A stretch of DNA of 64,000 nt from Tubulanus polymorphus (taxonomy: Eukaryota; Nemertea; Palaeonemertea; Tubulaniformes; Tubulanidae), in the NCBI RefSeq assembly GCF_964204645.1, contig NC_134027.1, forward strand, positions 3,770,485 to 3,834,484, in the 5' to 3' direction. Below the pieces are notes generated by a model, which had not been told where the DNA came from, did not search any database, and was given only the letters and a program-made list of their open reading frames with translations. Both the position numbers and the translations under genes were made by a program. Shown piece by piece: positions 34,773 through 58,959 of the stretch; the stretch's first letter is position 1, and each line of letters begins with the position of its first letter.

Positions 34773-36173
34773 TTAGCCCATGGCGATGTAAACAATCATA
34801 GTTATCAGGAGGATCGCTGCAACAACGATATACACAGCTATCAACACTTTCTTCAGAATAGCGACGACACTGCTGCTCGAACCCTTGTCGACTTCTTCTG
34901 CAACAGCTTCGTTTGACTTGTCGTCATCAGAAATGGTTTTCATCTCAGTATCGACTTTATGTTTCTTCGTCGCAATACAATTGCAAACCTCAAGGGCGAT
35001 AAATATAATGCCGTAAATAATCATGTAAACACCCATAAGCCAAACGGTCCAGCTTGGAATCTTAAATTCACCCATTAGGAAACCGATGATTATAGTAATG
35101 TTAGCGAGGAGATATGATAATCCACCAACGATACGATGGCTCCAGTTGAATATCGGTCTTTTCTCGTGAGTGGGATCTGGTCTGAATAAAGCCATTATCG
35201 GATTTGCGATACATAATACGGTGACGATGATACCAAGGATAGGGTGCGCAGCATTTGGTAACTCGCTGTCCATTTCAAATCCACCTTCTGCCACGAATAT
35301 CAAGATGAAACCGAGGATTGTAAAAACCAAAACGACAACCATCGATATACGATGAAGTTGGAACCATAGTTTTGACTTGATACACATCACGCTGAAGTCT
35401 TCTTTGTAAAAGCGAGCGATGAGTATGGCAAGACCAGACGGCAGCGTCCATGCAAGAATCATAAAGATGGCGTGAGCGCGTTTCATCATGTGCTCCGGCG
35501 ATTCTTCTTTGTTCGAGGTTTTGGGAGGATCGACGGAGCTAAGGTCGACGTCTCCGGATGATATCACTGGCAGATGACCAGCTGACGTTGAATGTTTAGT
35601 CAGAGCACCAGCTGATTCCGTTCCTCTCGCAATCAAAAGGTGCCATTTTTGCGCAAGGTCAAATATTTCCGCATTTGGAGGCGCAACTGTCTTTTGGCGA
35701 GAAAATGTACACGTTATACGACCATTTTCAACAACGCCTGTCTTCGTCGGCTGTAGGCCGGCCTGTGAAATTGCAACATTGACATATCTTCGATTGTACG
35801 ATTGGTATATCTTCATTTGATTCGACGAGGCCATGGACAGACAAGCCAAAACCGAATCGTCACCCATCTTGGCGTCTGAAGAGAATCCAATAGCTACGTA
35901 AGGAGCAGTCGTTCCCGATATAACTTTCGAACTGAGTTCAAAATCGATGTCGTTACCATTTGCTTTGTACGTGAGCAGATAATCGCAATTTGTAAAAGAA
36001 CAACCATCTGGAACCCTGAAGCAGCCCTTCGAGACGCCGCATGTTGAGGTGTCTATCTGAGTGCTAGGTGTAGGTGAAAATTGTCCATTTGCAATGCCAA
36101 AAAACGCAATGAATATGAACGAAAAACCAAACAAATAAAATTGCTGCATATTCGACACACAACCTTGCACCAT
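34773..36173 (-). CDS. DOMON + cytochrome b561 ferric-chelate-reductase-like protein 1, single exon
   Basis: 466 residues without introns. The start is Met1 or, more likely, Met9, which directly precedes a hydrophobic signal peptide ending near FFGIANG. The luminal or extracellular DOMON domain (about 40-200) opens with CGVSKGCF and contains YVAIGFSSDAKMGDDSV. A six-helix cytochrome b561 core follows (about 225-410) with the four haem-ligand His residues in KRAHA, QLHRI, AAHPI and WSHRI. A final C-terminal helix ends VYIAMG. FRRS1-type proteins transfer electrons across membranes to reduce ferric iron or other acceptors. The N-terminal Reeler domain of vertebrate FRRS1 is absent. The paralogue lies at 51676-53103 in opposite orientation. 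Confidence 0.9.
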   Translation of the reverse strand: MVQGCVSNMQQFYLFGFSFIFIAFFGIANGQFSPTPSTQIDTSTCGVSKGCFRVPDGCSFTNCDYLLTYKANGNDIDFELSSKVISGTTAPYVAIGFSSDAKMGDDSVLACLSMASSNQMKIYQSYNRRYVNVAISQAGLQPTKTGVVENGRITCTFSRQKTVAPPNAEIFDLAQKWHLLIARGTESAGALTKHSTSAGHLPVISSGDVDLSSVDPPKTSNKEESPEHMMKRAHAIFMILAWTLPSGLAILIARFYKEDFSVMCIKSKLWFQLHRISMVVVLVFTILGFILIFVAEGGFEMDSELPNAAHPILGIIVTVLCIANPIMALFRPDPTHEKRPIFNWSHRIVGGLSYLLANITIIIGFLMGEFKIPSWTVWLMGVYMIIYGIIFIALEVCNCIATKKHKVDTEMKTISDDDKSNEAVAEEVDKGSSSSVVAILKKVLIAVYIVVAAILLITMIVYIAMG

Positions 36174-48580
<12,407 letters not shown>

Positions 48581-49744
48581 TTGTTACCGACGCTGACAGA
48601 AGCCATGGATGGTGGTCATCATTTCGAAGAAGAAGCCGAAGACCATTCACCGTATTGCGTCCGATTTTCGGAGATAACTACACATGACTTGCACTTCATT
48701 CTGACCGTTCTGATTTTAGGCCCGATCTCGCTGCTGGGTATAGTGATGAACTTTCTTTGTATAATCATACTATCTCAAGATAGTCGAAAGTCCACAGCTG
48801 CATTTCTACTGCTACTCATGGCTGTTGCCGATGGTTTTTTCATGCTGTTCGATTTTGCATCGATGACCGCTCCAGCTCTGGCGTCCATGGGTCCGATGTG
48901 CACCAGCATATCAGCCGAATCGAAAGCCACCTATAAACAAACCTTGCCGTATCTTCTTACGTTAATGGAAGTAGCTCGAACACTTTCAGTGTGGTTAACT
49001 GCTGTTGCTTTACTTAGCCGATATGTGGATGTGTTCAACCCCTTACACTCGTCCCCTCATTGCACGTTACCGTGCATAAAAAAGCAAATAATTGCATTGG
49101 CGATTTATTGTGCTATATTCAATATTCCGAGGTTCTTCGAGCTACGACGACATTGCCATAGCCACGAAGAAAGTCACCAGTCAGAAAACCACACAATTAC
49201 CGAACCTCCCGTGGAGCATAAACAGACAACTGGTGATAAGTGTTTATATAATACGAAATTTGCCATACCGTACAACGTCTTGATTGTCGCGCTGAATCAT
49301 TTCATCCCTGTGTTAATTGTTGGTAGTTTGACGTATAAACTAGGTGCTCTTTGGAAACTACATACCTCCGATAAGCTGATGAAGTCTGAGCAGCAATTCT
49401 ACGGTGGCTACGACCAACATATGCACGTTACACGCACTATCGTAGCCATCGGAACGCTGTTCTTATTTTGTGAGGTCCCATTTGTCGGTTTCATGTTCCA
49501 TCAGATATTTCGGCGTATATATCCGGAAATGGAACCGAATTGGGACAGCCGCGCCAAATCTGCTGTTGCAACGATCATTTCGTATTTATTTCAAGACCTA
49601 AACTGCTGTTCGAAGTTTATCATATACTTTATATTCGGTAAAAAGTTCCGGAAACACGTGCAATATGTGTTCAAATGTTGTGCTTTAAAACCATTGACAG
49701 TGCATAGACGGAGGTCGCTCACTAGAGAGACCATTGTGAGATGA
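48581..49744 (+). CDS. FMRFamide-receptor-like class A GPCR, single exon
   Basis: 387 residues in one frame, starting MLPTLTEAMDGG (Met9 is an alternative). TM1 carries GIVMNFLCI and TM3 ends LTAVALLSRYVDVF, where SRY replaces the usual DRY or ERY. The loop after it has FNPLH. TM4 ends FNIPRFFELR, a signature I associate with FMRFamide receptors (NIPRFFE). The extracellular loop has an NHT glycosylation site, and TM7 reads NCCSKFIIYFIFGKKFRKH, a degenerate NPxxY followed by the GKKFR start of helix 8. The probable role is neuropeptide sensing at the plasma membrane. The family call is strong, but the ligand is not certain because lophotrochozoans have many related orphans. Confidence 0.87.
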   Translation: MLPTLTEAMDGGHHFEEEAEDHSPYCVRFSEITTHDLHFILTVLILGPISLLGIVMNFLCIIILSQDSRKSTAAFLLLLMAVADGFFMLFDFASMTAPALASMGPMCTSISAESKATYKQTLPYLLTLMEVARTLSVWLTAVALLSRYVDVFNPLHSSPHCTLPCIKKQIIALAIYCAIFNIPRFFELRRHCHSHEESHQSENHTITEPPVEHKQTTGDKCLYNTKFAIPYNVLIVALNHFIPVLIVGSLTYKLGALWKLHTSDKLMKSEQQFYGGYDQHMHVTRTIVAIGTLFLFCEVPFVGFMFHQIFRRIYPEMEPNWDSRAKSAVATIISYLFQDLNCCSKFIIYFIFGKKFRKHVQYVFKCCALKPLTVHRRRSLTRETIVR

Positions 49745-51675
49745 TGTCTACTTGATCTATCAATACTGTTTGTGGTAATTCGAAATCTATTACTCGAACA
49801 ACAACAAAATTACCATTTTACGGATCTGGCTTTAAAGCTGGATAAACAGGTTAACTGAGGTATCTCAAGCCACAGGAAACAACGTGAAAACGAAATCGAA
49901 GCAAGCGGGCAAAATTGCACCTCGTGGTGTTAAAAATGGTTGCAAAAGATATTGAGTCCATGGATATCTGCTAAATTTATCATTAAACAATACCTCCGTG
50001 GAGTCCGGAATCTGTGGTTAACCAATGCAGATTGATTTTTTTCCTAAATATCAATGAGAGTCCAATATTGTCACGAGAATTTCAGCTTGGAAAACAGTAC
50101 TTTGCTATTCGGATGTGTGGTCGTAAAATTATGAATAATGAAATGTAAATCTTACATCGGTAAATGTACGAATTTATCATTCTTTATTCACTTTAATATT
50201 GTATGCTATGAAGGTATCTGTATAACATTACATTATTTCATCAGACTTTCCAAAAAGTCCATTAATTCTAAATGAAATAAACAACTCTCGTAACTTAATT
50301 CTTATTGTAAAACGGTCTGTATGTTCTAATAAATATATATGCAATTTTTATCGAGCATCTGTTCGTCTATGTTATCGAAGAAATGAAAAGTCATTAGATT
50401 CGCATTGTATATCAGTACCAACAAGAAATAATTTGACGCCATTAGAAACATCCGTGCGTTGTCCTGGTAGCGAGCAGAACAACATCATATCATATTGAAT
50501 AGAATATTCTTTCACTACCGAAAGACATGGAATTAAAATCTACCAGTATTTCCCAGCGGTAGTTTTCCAACCTTCGGTTTCATATTTTGTAAAGATTATT
50601 CGTGTGGGTGTCATTATACTTAGTTTAATTCCCAGATGTCTAATTTCATGTTATATTAAAAATAATTTATTCGTTCGATTTCAGTTCACCGGCACAGACA
50701 CATCGTCATATCCCGCGGCTCGTATGGTGCAAAATTCAGGCCAATTAATTCAATACAGAACAGCCTCAAATTAAAATGAAAATATCTCCCGACCTACGTC
50801 TTAATCATAGCCGTATCCAGTCAAGACAGCTCTTATATCATAGCAGATATATTTTCACACGGCTTGTACCCTTTTTCAAACGTTATCTCACAGCGCGAAA
50901 CTACATATTCATCGCAATAAAGACCCAGAATGCCACCAGGAAGATGAATGAGAAAAAATGAATTGAGAGTAAACCATGCTTTTGTACATGGACGGAAAAT
51001 TTATTCCTGCGATTTTTGGAGATTAGAATATCGTGCTAGAAGTTGCCATGTCAGATATGACAAAAAACGGCAGGCTCACTTCCGTATAATTATCAAAAAT
51101 GTTACATTACGATCTGAGTGAAAAGTCCCTGCATAGATCTGGGCCTCGATCGCTCACCAGATGAAAACGACATGTACATCAGAGGAGTTGTTGTATCCCG
51201 ATATTTCAAAAATATTGGCCTCTATTTGTTCCTAAATTATTAAAGGTTTTCAGCTCCATAAGTTTGAAACAACATCGATAATGATCTAAAATAACAATAA
51301 AAGGTCGAGGCCTCTGACAGATCTCGGCTTCTGGCCACGAATTGACGTAGCATCATGCGGAAACACGTATTTTCAATATTTATAGGCATGTTTTCAAATA
51401 CGCAGCCGTTGCCAGTGATTTTTCAGCCGTGAATTGAAAACAATTTTCATACACGTATATTCCTGTCATCACAGCTGTATTGTCATTGTAATTTTCAATT
51501 TGTATGTATGACAAAGAAAACACATAATGCTTTTAAAGTGGAGAACAGGTTTTCAATATATGCATACGCACTAGAAATATCTAATACTCGTGTGGATTTG
51601 GATCGCGTGGTTTGTTGTGAATAAAACGTAACATATATTCATCGTCTAACCGGTAAAAAAAAAGGAAAGCCATTC
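49745..51675. other. spacer between FMRFamide-receptor-like gene and DOMON/b561 gene 2
   Basis: About 1.9 kb, non-coding, holding the 3' UTR of the receptor and the 5' flank of the next gene. No coding exon was recognised. Confidence 0.55.
50276..50281 (+). terminator. candidate polyadenylation signal of FMRFamide-receptor-like gene
   Basis: AATAAA, about 530 nt after the stop codon; the next TAATAAAT follows about 50 nt later. Confidence 0.4.
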
Positions 51676-53103
51676 ATGTCTGGATTAGGTACTGCATTAG
51701 GGTTGTTGTATGCTACGCTTATCGTTTTTCACACAAACACGAATGGACTGCAGTTTGCGCCCACACCTAGCACTCAGATAGACACCTCAACATGCGGCGT
51801 TTCAAAGGGCTGCTTCCAAGTCCCTGCTGGTTGTTCTTTTACAAATTGCGATTATCTGCTCACATACCAAGCCAATGGGAACAACATCGTTTTCGAACTC
51901 AGCTCGAAAGTTACATCTGGAACGACGGAACCATACGTAGCAGTCGGATTTTCTTCAGACACTAAAATGGGTGACGATTCAGTGATAGGTTGTTTATACG
52001 TGGCATCATCTGGTCAAATGAATGTTTACCAGTCTTACAATCTTGGACATACGAACATTCCGATCACTAATACTGCTTTCGGTTTATCAAGCGTTGAAGG
52101 TGGGGTCAAAGATGGAAGAATAACTTGCAGATTTTCTCGTCAAAAAACCGTTGTGCCTCACGATCCACAAGTTTTTGATCTTACTAAACCTTTCTACCTA
52201 ATGATTGCGAGAGGTGCGCAATCTGGCGGACATTTGGCGATGCATTCAACATCAGCCGGCCAACTGCCAGTCGTCTCATCCGAGAAAATCGACCTTACCG
52301 CTTTGTCAAAAACTGGACGTTCATCTGGAGTCTCCTCTGAAAAATTAATGAAACGAGCACACGCCATTTGTATGATCATTGCATGGATGTTACCGGCCGG
52401 GCTCGGAATAATAATCGCACGATATTATAAACATAGTTTGAATAGACAATGTTTAAGACGAAAATTGTGGTTCAACTTGCACCGCGTCTGTATGGTAACA
52501 GTGTTGTGTTTAACAATCGTGGGTATCGTAACGATTGTAATAGCCGTAGGTGGATTTGAAATGGACGAAGAACTGCCGGGTCGAGCCCATCCCATTCTTG
52601 GAATTATAGTTGCTATTCTATGCATTCTCAACCCGATAATGGCGCAGTTTAGACCACACCCAGACGATGAAAGGAGACCGATATTCAACTGGAGCCATCG
52701 TATCGTTGGTTTTACGGCGCACGTATTTTCCATGGCTGCTATGTTGACAGGAATACAAATGGGGGATTTTGAAATTCCCAATTGGACGTGGATGTTCGTG
52801 GCCGTTTATATCGCCGTTCACTTCTCAGCCGCAATCTTCCTGCACGTTTCCAAACGGATTGACGAGAAAAATGGCAATCGACGAAGACGCGTTTCAAAAG
52901 AATATTCGCACGATTTCGTGCCATTAACTGAAATGAATGAGTCGATAGCTGGTGGTGTTGATGATGATGCTGAAAGTGAAAAACGTCATCGAAAAATATT
53001 TGACTTTTCATTCGATTTCATACGTCAAACGTTACTGCTAGTGTACGCGATCTTTGTAAGCGCTCTTACACTGGTTTTGGCGTCATATATTGCACAGGGA
53101 TGA
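51676..53103 (+). CDS. DOMON + cytochrome b561 ferric-chelate-reductase-like protein 2, single exon
   Basis: 475 residues without introns, starting MSGLGTALGLLYATL, a signal peptide ending near NTNG. The DOMON domain opens with CGVSKGCF and includes YVAVGFSSDTKMGDDSV. The b561 core carries the four His in KRAHA, NLHRV, RAHPI and WSHRI, and a last helix ends SYIAQG. Domain order and length match the paralogue at 34773-36173. The first ~110 nt of the DOMON region are almost identical at the DNA level, while later parts differ at many synonymous sites. The predicted role is transmembrane electron transfer, probably ferric reduction. The basic segment RRRRVSKEYSHDF before the last helix is specific to this copy. 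Confidence 0.9.
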   Translation: MSGLGTALGLLYATLIVFHTNTNGLQFAPTPSTQIDTSTCGVSKGCFQVPAGCSFTNCDYLLTYQANGNNIVFELSSKVTSGTTEPYVAVGFSSDTKMGDDSVIGCLYVASSGQMNVYQSYNLGHTNIPITNTAFGLSSVEGGVKDGRITCRFSRQKTVVPHDPQVFDLTKPFYLMIARGAQSGGHLAMHSTSAGQLPVVSSEKIDLTALSKTGRSSGVSSEKLMKRAHAICMIIAWMLPAGLGIIIARYYKHSLNRQCLRRKLWFNLHRVCMVTVLCLTIVGIVTIVIAVGGFEMDEELPGRAHPILGIIVAILCILNPIMAQFRPHPDDERRPIFNWSHRIVGFTAHVFSMAAMLTGIQMGDFEIPNWTWMFVAVYIAVHFSAAIFLHVSKRIDEKNGNRRRRVSKEYSHDFVPLTEMNESIAGGVDDDAESEKRHRKIFDFSFDFIRQTLLLVYAIFVSALTLVLASYIAQG

Positions 53104-54148
53104 GGAAATAGAACAAAAGAAAACTGATAAGAATCCTAGAAATACATGTATATATACATACTATCCAATAAAACACTCTAAAAAGTCAACGATTAGAACA
53201 TCAGTTTATTAAGAAACTTTACTTTTAGCGTATAAGGATTTATATCAATAAAAGCTTAAATAGGGAAACCCGATTTCTACTATAGAGAATATTGCAAGCA
53301 TGAATAGGCAAAATATATCGGTATAAACAAAATACTACTCACTAGAGAAAATATTTCATTTTTTCGTGTCTGTATCTCTTGCATTATGAGACCTATCGGG
53401 AAAGTTACTTTGAGATTGATTTTGTCGTTGTTTTATACAAAACTAGCATTGTTATAACAACACTCATCGCGCCATACAAAAAGCAGTGTCATGGAGAGAT
53501 AAATATTTCATTTTACAAAATACATCTTCCCAATATCATCAATCGGGAAAATTAATTTCTATACAAAGTTTCTCACGTAAAACGTCGTCATTTATACAAT
53601 GTAAGAATGTATTATCGTTGTTAATGAACGGTTGATATTAATCATATAGTTTTGTTTACAAGATATGCATGAATACATAAGAGTGTAATATAAATGTAAC
53701 CATGCACGTGCATACACTCTGTCAATGACACGTAACTGCATGTAGTGATAGATATACATACATGTAGCTCAAGACAACGTTGTATAAATTCAAACATGGA
53801 TTAGAGCGCGTAATCACTTCACTACATATTACAATGTAGTACTTTAAACTATTCAACGAGGTTAAGATATAACAGGTCATTCAAACGGCACAAGTCAATG
53901 ATGGTGGCTAGAAAGCAACCGAAACATTGTGGTATCAATAAACCTTCTTTGGTCAAGTGTAGGATAATTCTTAATCAAATTTTTCACTGATTAGTGTGCT
54001 TCAATATTAACTCGTTGTAGATGTGTTGGTATTTCTTTGTATCTATACTTGTATATCACATTTCAAAATGCATCTCAAAATGCATGTTAGATGTTGCGCG
54101 TGGGATCAGCCTTAACCAAATGATTATGTGGTAAAGCAATTGATAAAT
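53104..54148. other. convergent spacer
   Basis: About 1 kb between the plus-strand DOMON/b561 gene 2 and the minus-strand SSUH2-like gene 1; it holds the 3' UTRs of both. No exon was seen. Confidence 0.55.
53167..53172 (+). terminator. polyadenylation signal of DOMON/b561 gene 2
   Basis: AATAAA, 64 nt after the stop codon; a second AATAAA lies near 53249. Confidence 0.55.
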
Positions 54149-57100
54149 CTAAAGGATAGTACATCCACAGCAGCACTGTTGCGGATAGTCTGGACAATGA
54201 ACTTTCTGCTCTAAGCCATAAACCCAGAATCTCATATGTTTATCCTTCCAGTTGTAAGCGCATTCAGTCACCGGAACACCTCTTAGACGATGACGCTAGA
54301 AATTAATAAACTTCATTTTAGGTTACGTGAAAAAAACAAAACCTCCGTTTAAGCGACCGATTGAGCCATCGTAATACCTGACGTAATATTCTCTCATTTG
54401 GGAACGAAACTCGATGCGATTCGATCAGTCGTACAGAATTCTCATTTATACGTTGAACAGGATACGATGTTATAGGCCAAACCTGGACGAAAAGATGAAA
54501 ATATAATTCACATTTTGTTAAACTCTCATCCTGAACTTAAGCGGGGTGGCCGTTCGTAATTATGACGATGATGCGTCGCAAGATTATAATGTAGTCAATA
54601 ATATAAATGATTGCTAAAGATTACTTGAGGTAAGTCCTGTTCGTATATGGCAACACCAGATACATCCCTCACAAGAGTTTCGGGCATATCTGAACCTTCT
54701 AGAATAAAATCACTCAAGTGGTTGGTGCTGAAGAAAAGAAGATAAATATCAGTAGACGGTGATTCAATGAAAATTGATAACGATTTGTACGTGCATTATT
54801 AAGTGATAACGTTCAACTTACAAAGAAACAACTAACTGCACATAATTTTTCAATTGTCGATAACCTTGGCAGGTTCCACATCTAACACGACCGTCGCCAT
54901 GGCACCAAGTGCATCTGTAATAAAAAAAGTTTGTTTATGATTTTGCACCAAAATAATGCTTTAACATAAACCGAATAAGAGATTAGCTGGTAGCGGGAAT
55001 AAAAGTAACTGGTATTGCGCAAAAACCCTACATTATGAAATACAATGAATTATTACAGTTTTATTGATAACGTTCGTCTGTCAGCTATCAAACCACCATC
55101 TGGTGGAAGGCGGATTACGAACATCAGTGAAAGATGATTAAAATATCTACCGTTTTCTGCCATCACCTCCACAACTATGACAGTGTTCATGTTCACCGTT
55201 TGCACCAGTTCGGTGACCACTACCATGACAGAACGTGCATCTTTCATGTCCTTTGCCAAAGCAATGTCTGCACCGAGTAAAACCCCGTCCCCAACAGAAA
55301 TGACACATCTAAAACATATGTTCAGTGGCTTCTAAAGTCTAAGAATTAGGTGGAAATTTTATGTCGTTCTTATGATAACTTACCGACACACTTTCTGTGT
55401 GGGGAACACGTGTCTTCTTCGTATGGTTGTTGAAGAAAGAGTCAGCATTGAACGGTATTTCCCAAGGTCCCGGTGCTCGGCCGTTGTGAGGTCCATCAAT
55501 CATACCTCCATAAAATGGCTCATACTTGTAAGTGGAGTTACGAGATTCCGTAAATGTCTCTAAAGTCAACTGAAACCAAATTCGTGAGTCTTTTTACTAA
55601 GGCTAAACAAAAATGATACCTTGTTTCTCCGCAGCGGCCGGGTCATTTTTTGTAAAATAAGATACAATTTATAAACAGTTCATTTCTATAGCGGCCGGGT
55701 CTGTTATTGTGAAATTGATCACGATTTTAAAAAAAGTAATGTATAGGGTAGATAGGCGGCCGGCCGGGTCAACATTTAAGCTCAGCAGAGCGGAGAAACA
55801 AGGTATCAATTTTTTTTGGCCTAATTCATCATTTTCAGGACTTGTTCAGAGATAACATTGTTGAATTCGCATTACGTGTAAGGCAGTTGATGGTTTGATA
55901 TCCTCAATGCGCATGTCTTTAGCAGGTGCTTTACCATAACAGCAGTGTTCAGCAACAAAATTGGACATCGCATGTCTACATTCTTCCTCAGATAAACAGC
56001 CAACACTAAATTTACATACACATAAAAAAAACTATGAGGATGGCCCTTATATGAAACTGGTAATGAAAAATAGAATTTTGCATATCGATAATTAAAAATA
56101 GAAGTGATATCGAGGATTTAGTAAGATATATTAATCTTACCCAGAAAACTGCATCACCGGTGCTTCACCAGATGGAGGTGGTAGTGACGGAGGTGGTGCA
56201 GTAGGTTGGACTATAACAAAAATATTCCAATGTATCTATAACATATGTGCATAACCGATATTGGGTATGATTTCTAAGACAAGAAATATTCAACCTACGC
56301 TGGTCAAATCCGGTTGGAAGGTATCCTTCGAACTGGGGAAGCTGTGGCACCGGGGCTTCTGTATCATCGTTAGGTATTTCACCTCCCATACTCGGTTGCC
56401 ATGCTGTGGGATACGTGTAATGAATAATGCATTTCAAAAATTTCATGAATTTTACAAATCGATGTTCTAAAATTGATACCGTTACTCACCTCCAGGTGCA
56501 CCAGGCCCCATCGCCACGCCTTGCTGGGCTGGCGGATAGCCACCTTGCTGGGCTGGCGGATAGCCACCTTGCTGAGCTGGTGGATAGCCTGCATTGCCAG
56601 GATTACCGTACGGTCCCTGTGGCATAGGCTGACCTGCAAAGTGTGTCAAAATGAGATCATCATGCGTTCCAAAAATAAGCATGGTGTAAACGTAAACGAT
56701 TAGGCCTATTTTACATCCTGTTCATGTCGCTGGAACTATGTATGATTAATTAGAATTATAGAGATGAGCCTCTAGATAAGTTTCACATCAGTTGGAAAAC
56801 ATACGAAAACGAATGTTTTCGTAGATTCAGCAACAAATCTCGTCAGGCCGATCATCGATCGCTGGCACGGACTCAGACAAGCAAGCAGTAGTGGAAGCTT
56901 CAAGGGACCAGAACATAATATGTTCGTTACAGCAGATAATTCGTTATATCAGAGTGGTGGGACCTCCCTGGTTATATCAAGTATACAATCATTAGATTGC
57001 GGGCAAAATTTTAGGTTTAAATATCCGATAAATCGTTTTCCGAGGTTCAACATGTGGAAAGATCAGTAACTCTTTTACACATTATGTGAATATTATGCGT

Positions 57101-57770
57101 ATCATGTACAGATTTCGATTGGATATATTTGATATACCAGATGATACATGTATATACGTTTATATTATGATTCTAATAATCGTCACGTCTTGGACTTCGA
57201 TTCCACACGAACGACCTCATCTATTATGTTTGTTGATTTAAACTCCTTTAATGTCACATAGCTTCGATTTATAGGCTAAACAATATCTATAGCCTGAGGT
57301 GCTGTATATATAATACGGCAGCATCGACTATGTATACAGAGTATTTATAAGCAAGTAAATCAGGCCGAGCTTTATAGAAGGCGGGAACGCAAGGCATGCT
57401 GTATCATGATTCAGTTAGGCCCTATAGCCTATGTCGTCGGTGAGCGTGCAGATCAAGTTCGTATCACGAACGGGAACAGAAGGGAATAAGGCAGTCCGCT
57501 CCGACCCGGTTGTATAGAACATTCTTGAACACAAGATGGATGCCATGGTATGATGCGTGCCATTGTGGTAGTATATGTAGGCCAGTGTACGCTGTAACGG
57601 CCTTATTTGACAGAATTGTAAATAGTTCTACAAGATCAATGCTGATAGCTGGTATCGGTAGGCGTATCGTTGATACATGTCAGGCGGTTTAGGAAATAGA
57701 AATATCCCCAAAATAGCGTTCATTCAACGATGATGCATTACTGACCTTGAGTATAGCCGTATCCACTCAT
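54149..57770 (-). CDS. SSUH2: SSUH2-like protein with DnaJ-type Cys repeats, copy 1 (11 exons)
   Basis: Exons, 5' to 3': 57746-57770, 56490-56633, 56299-56403, 56141-56210, 55876-56005, 55384-55569, 55151-55308, 54822-54914, 54625-54727, 54378-54482, 54149-54295. They encode 421 residues with all phases consistent. Exon 1 is a 25-nt mini-exon (MSGYGYTQ). Residues about 25-50 contain three GYPPAQQG repeats typical of membrane-associated PYP-rich tails. A Pro-rich linker follows, then a Cys-rich core (about 221-295) with paired CxxC motifs and CHGxG motifs like the DnaJ zinc-binding region (CTFCHGSG, CHSCGGDG, CTWCHGDG, CGTCQG). The end is CCCGCTIL, a candidate CaaX box. SSUH2 is poorly understood; a chaperone-like or zinc-binding role is inferred. 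A MITE lies in intron 5. Confidence 0.88.
55601..55821. mobile_element. Tourist-like (PIF/Harbinger-type) MITE in SSUH2-like 1 intron
   Basis: A 221-bp element whose ends are inverted copies starting GGC(T/C)AAA and running through TGATACCTTGTTTCTCCGC. TAA lies directly outside both ends (55598-55600 and 55822-55824). A TAA/TTA 3-bp duplication and GGC-starting ends are features of PIF/Harbinger elements. Inside are three copies of GGCCGGGTC preceded by GCG or CGG (55633, 55690 and about 55760), unusually GC-rich for this region. There is no transposase. Confidence 0.78.
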
Positions 57771-58959
57771 TGTGTGTGAATATTAGAGTGAGATACTTTT
57801 TCGAAGAGCGTTTTCCTTTCACCACATGATATTCCACCCTATTCAGTTCAAGTGCCTTATCTGATAGCAATTCCGCTTATACCAATCTAGACAGACTGTG
57901 CACAGACTATGTTATTGCGGGGCGACTTCGAAAGCAACGCGCGACACCGCTCGTTCACTAGCGGAGTAGAGCTATAGAGCTATAGCATCGAGTTCCATAA
58001 TATAAAAAGGTCGACGAATGGGAATAGGATATAGGGTTTCTGTCTGACTAACAAGGCCAGGGTCTCTCTCCTAACAATGATGGCGGGTTACTTGTTTCCA
58101 GAGAGAACCGACCACAAGAAGCTCGTGCTAATCTAAAACTCCAAATAGTGGTTTTAGTCCATTTAAAATCAAAGTTCGGAAACGACGCCAGTGATCTGTA
58201 CTTTTAGACCGTACTGTAGCCTTTGCCATGCCTTTAGCCAAGGTGGCTCGCGCGCAGTGTTCCGAAGATTTCCTATGCGTAGTTTTATTTTCAAAAAGGG
58301 CACTCACACACGTAAATATTTACCTATAAACCGCTGGTAGTGTACTCTGAATACTCGTCCTTTTGCGATTATGTATCAACCCTAGTCAGTAACCTGTCTG
58401 TGGTTTAGTTTCACGATCGGATATTTTCACAAACCACATATTTGTTGGTATAAGCCCATCCGATTATAAAAAGCTTACCACCAACGATTAGGTAACTAAC
58501 TAGTATCAACCCCATTTTGCCTGTTCGGATCTGCCTGCCTTTCATGATAAATCCTGACTAGGGCCTGTGTGTTCATTATAAAATTCAATTGTTTGTTTAA
58601 TGCATTCAAACTTAAGAACCAAGTACAACTGAATGTCTTTATAATATTTTATGAAAAATTGACATGTTACCCTATGGCCCTAATGTCAAGAGTTCGATGA
58701 TTGTGAATCTCCCGTACGTATAACTCAAAATCATATGATGATTATTAATAGCAACCCGATAGCGGAATGTGATCTTAATGGCTCTTGTTGAGTATGAGTA
58801 ATGCGATTAGACGAGATAATTATAACTGAAAATAATCATTTTTTGATTTGATGCGTTTATTCATTATATTCCAACAAAAAAATCTTTAGGTTACACATGA
58901 TAATATTTGTAAGAATATATCAAAGCTGTTTTCGTAGATTGTTTGCATATTTCAACTGT
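57771..58959. other. spacer between SSUH2-like copies 1 and 2
   Basis: About 1.2 kb without a coding exon. It contains the promoter of SSUH2-like 1 and the 3' flank of copy 2. Confidence 0.55.

Noticed and set aside
52194-53011. Several minus-strand frames inside DOMON/b561 gene 2
   Set aside because: Shadow frames of a well-supported plus-strand gene; no independent features.
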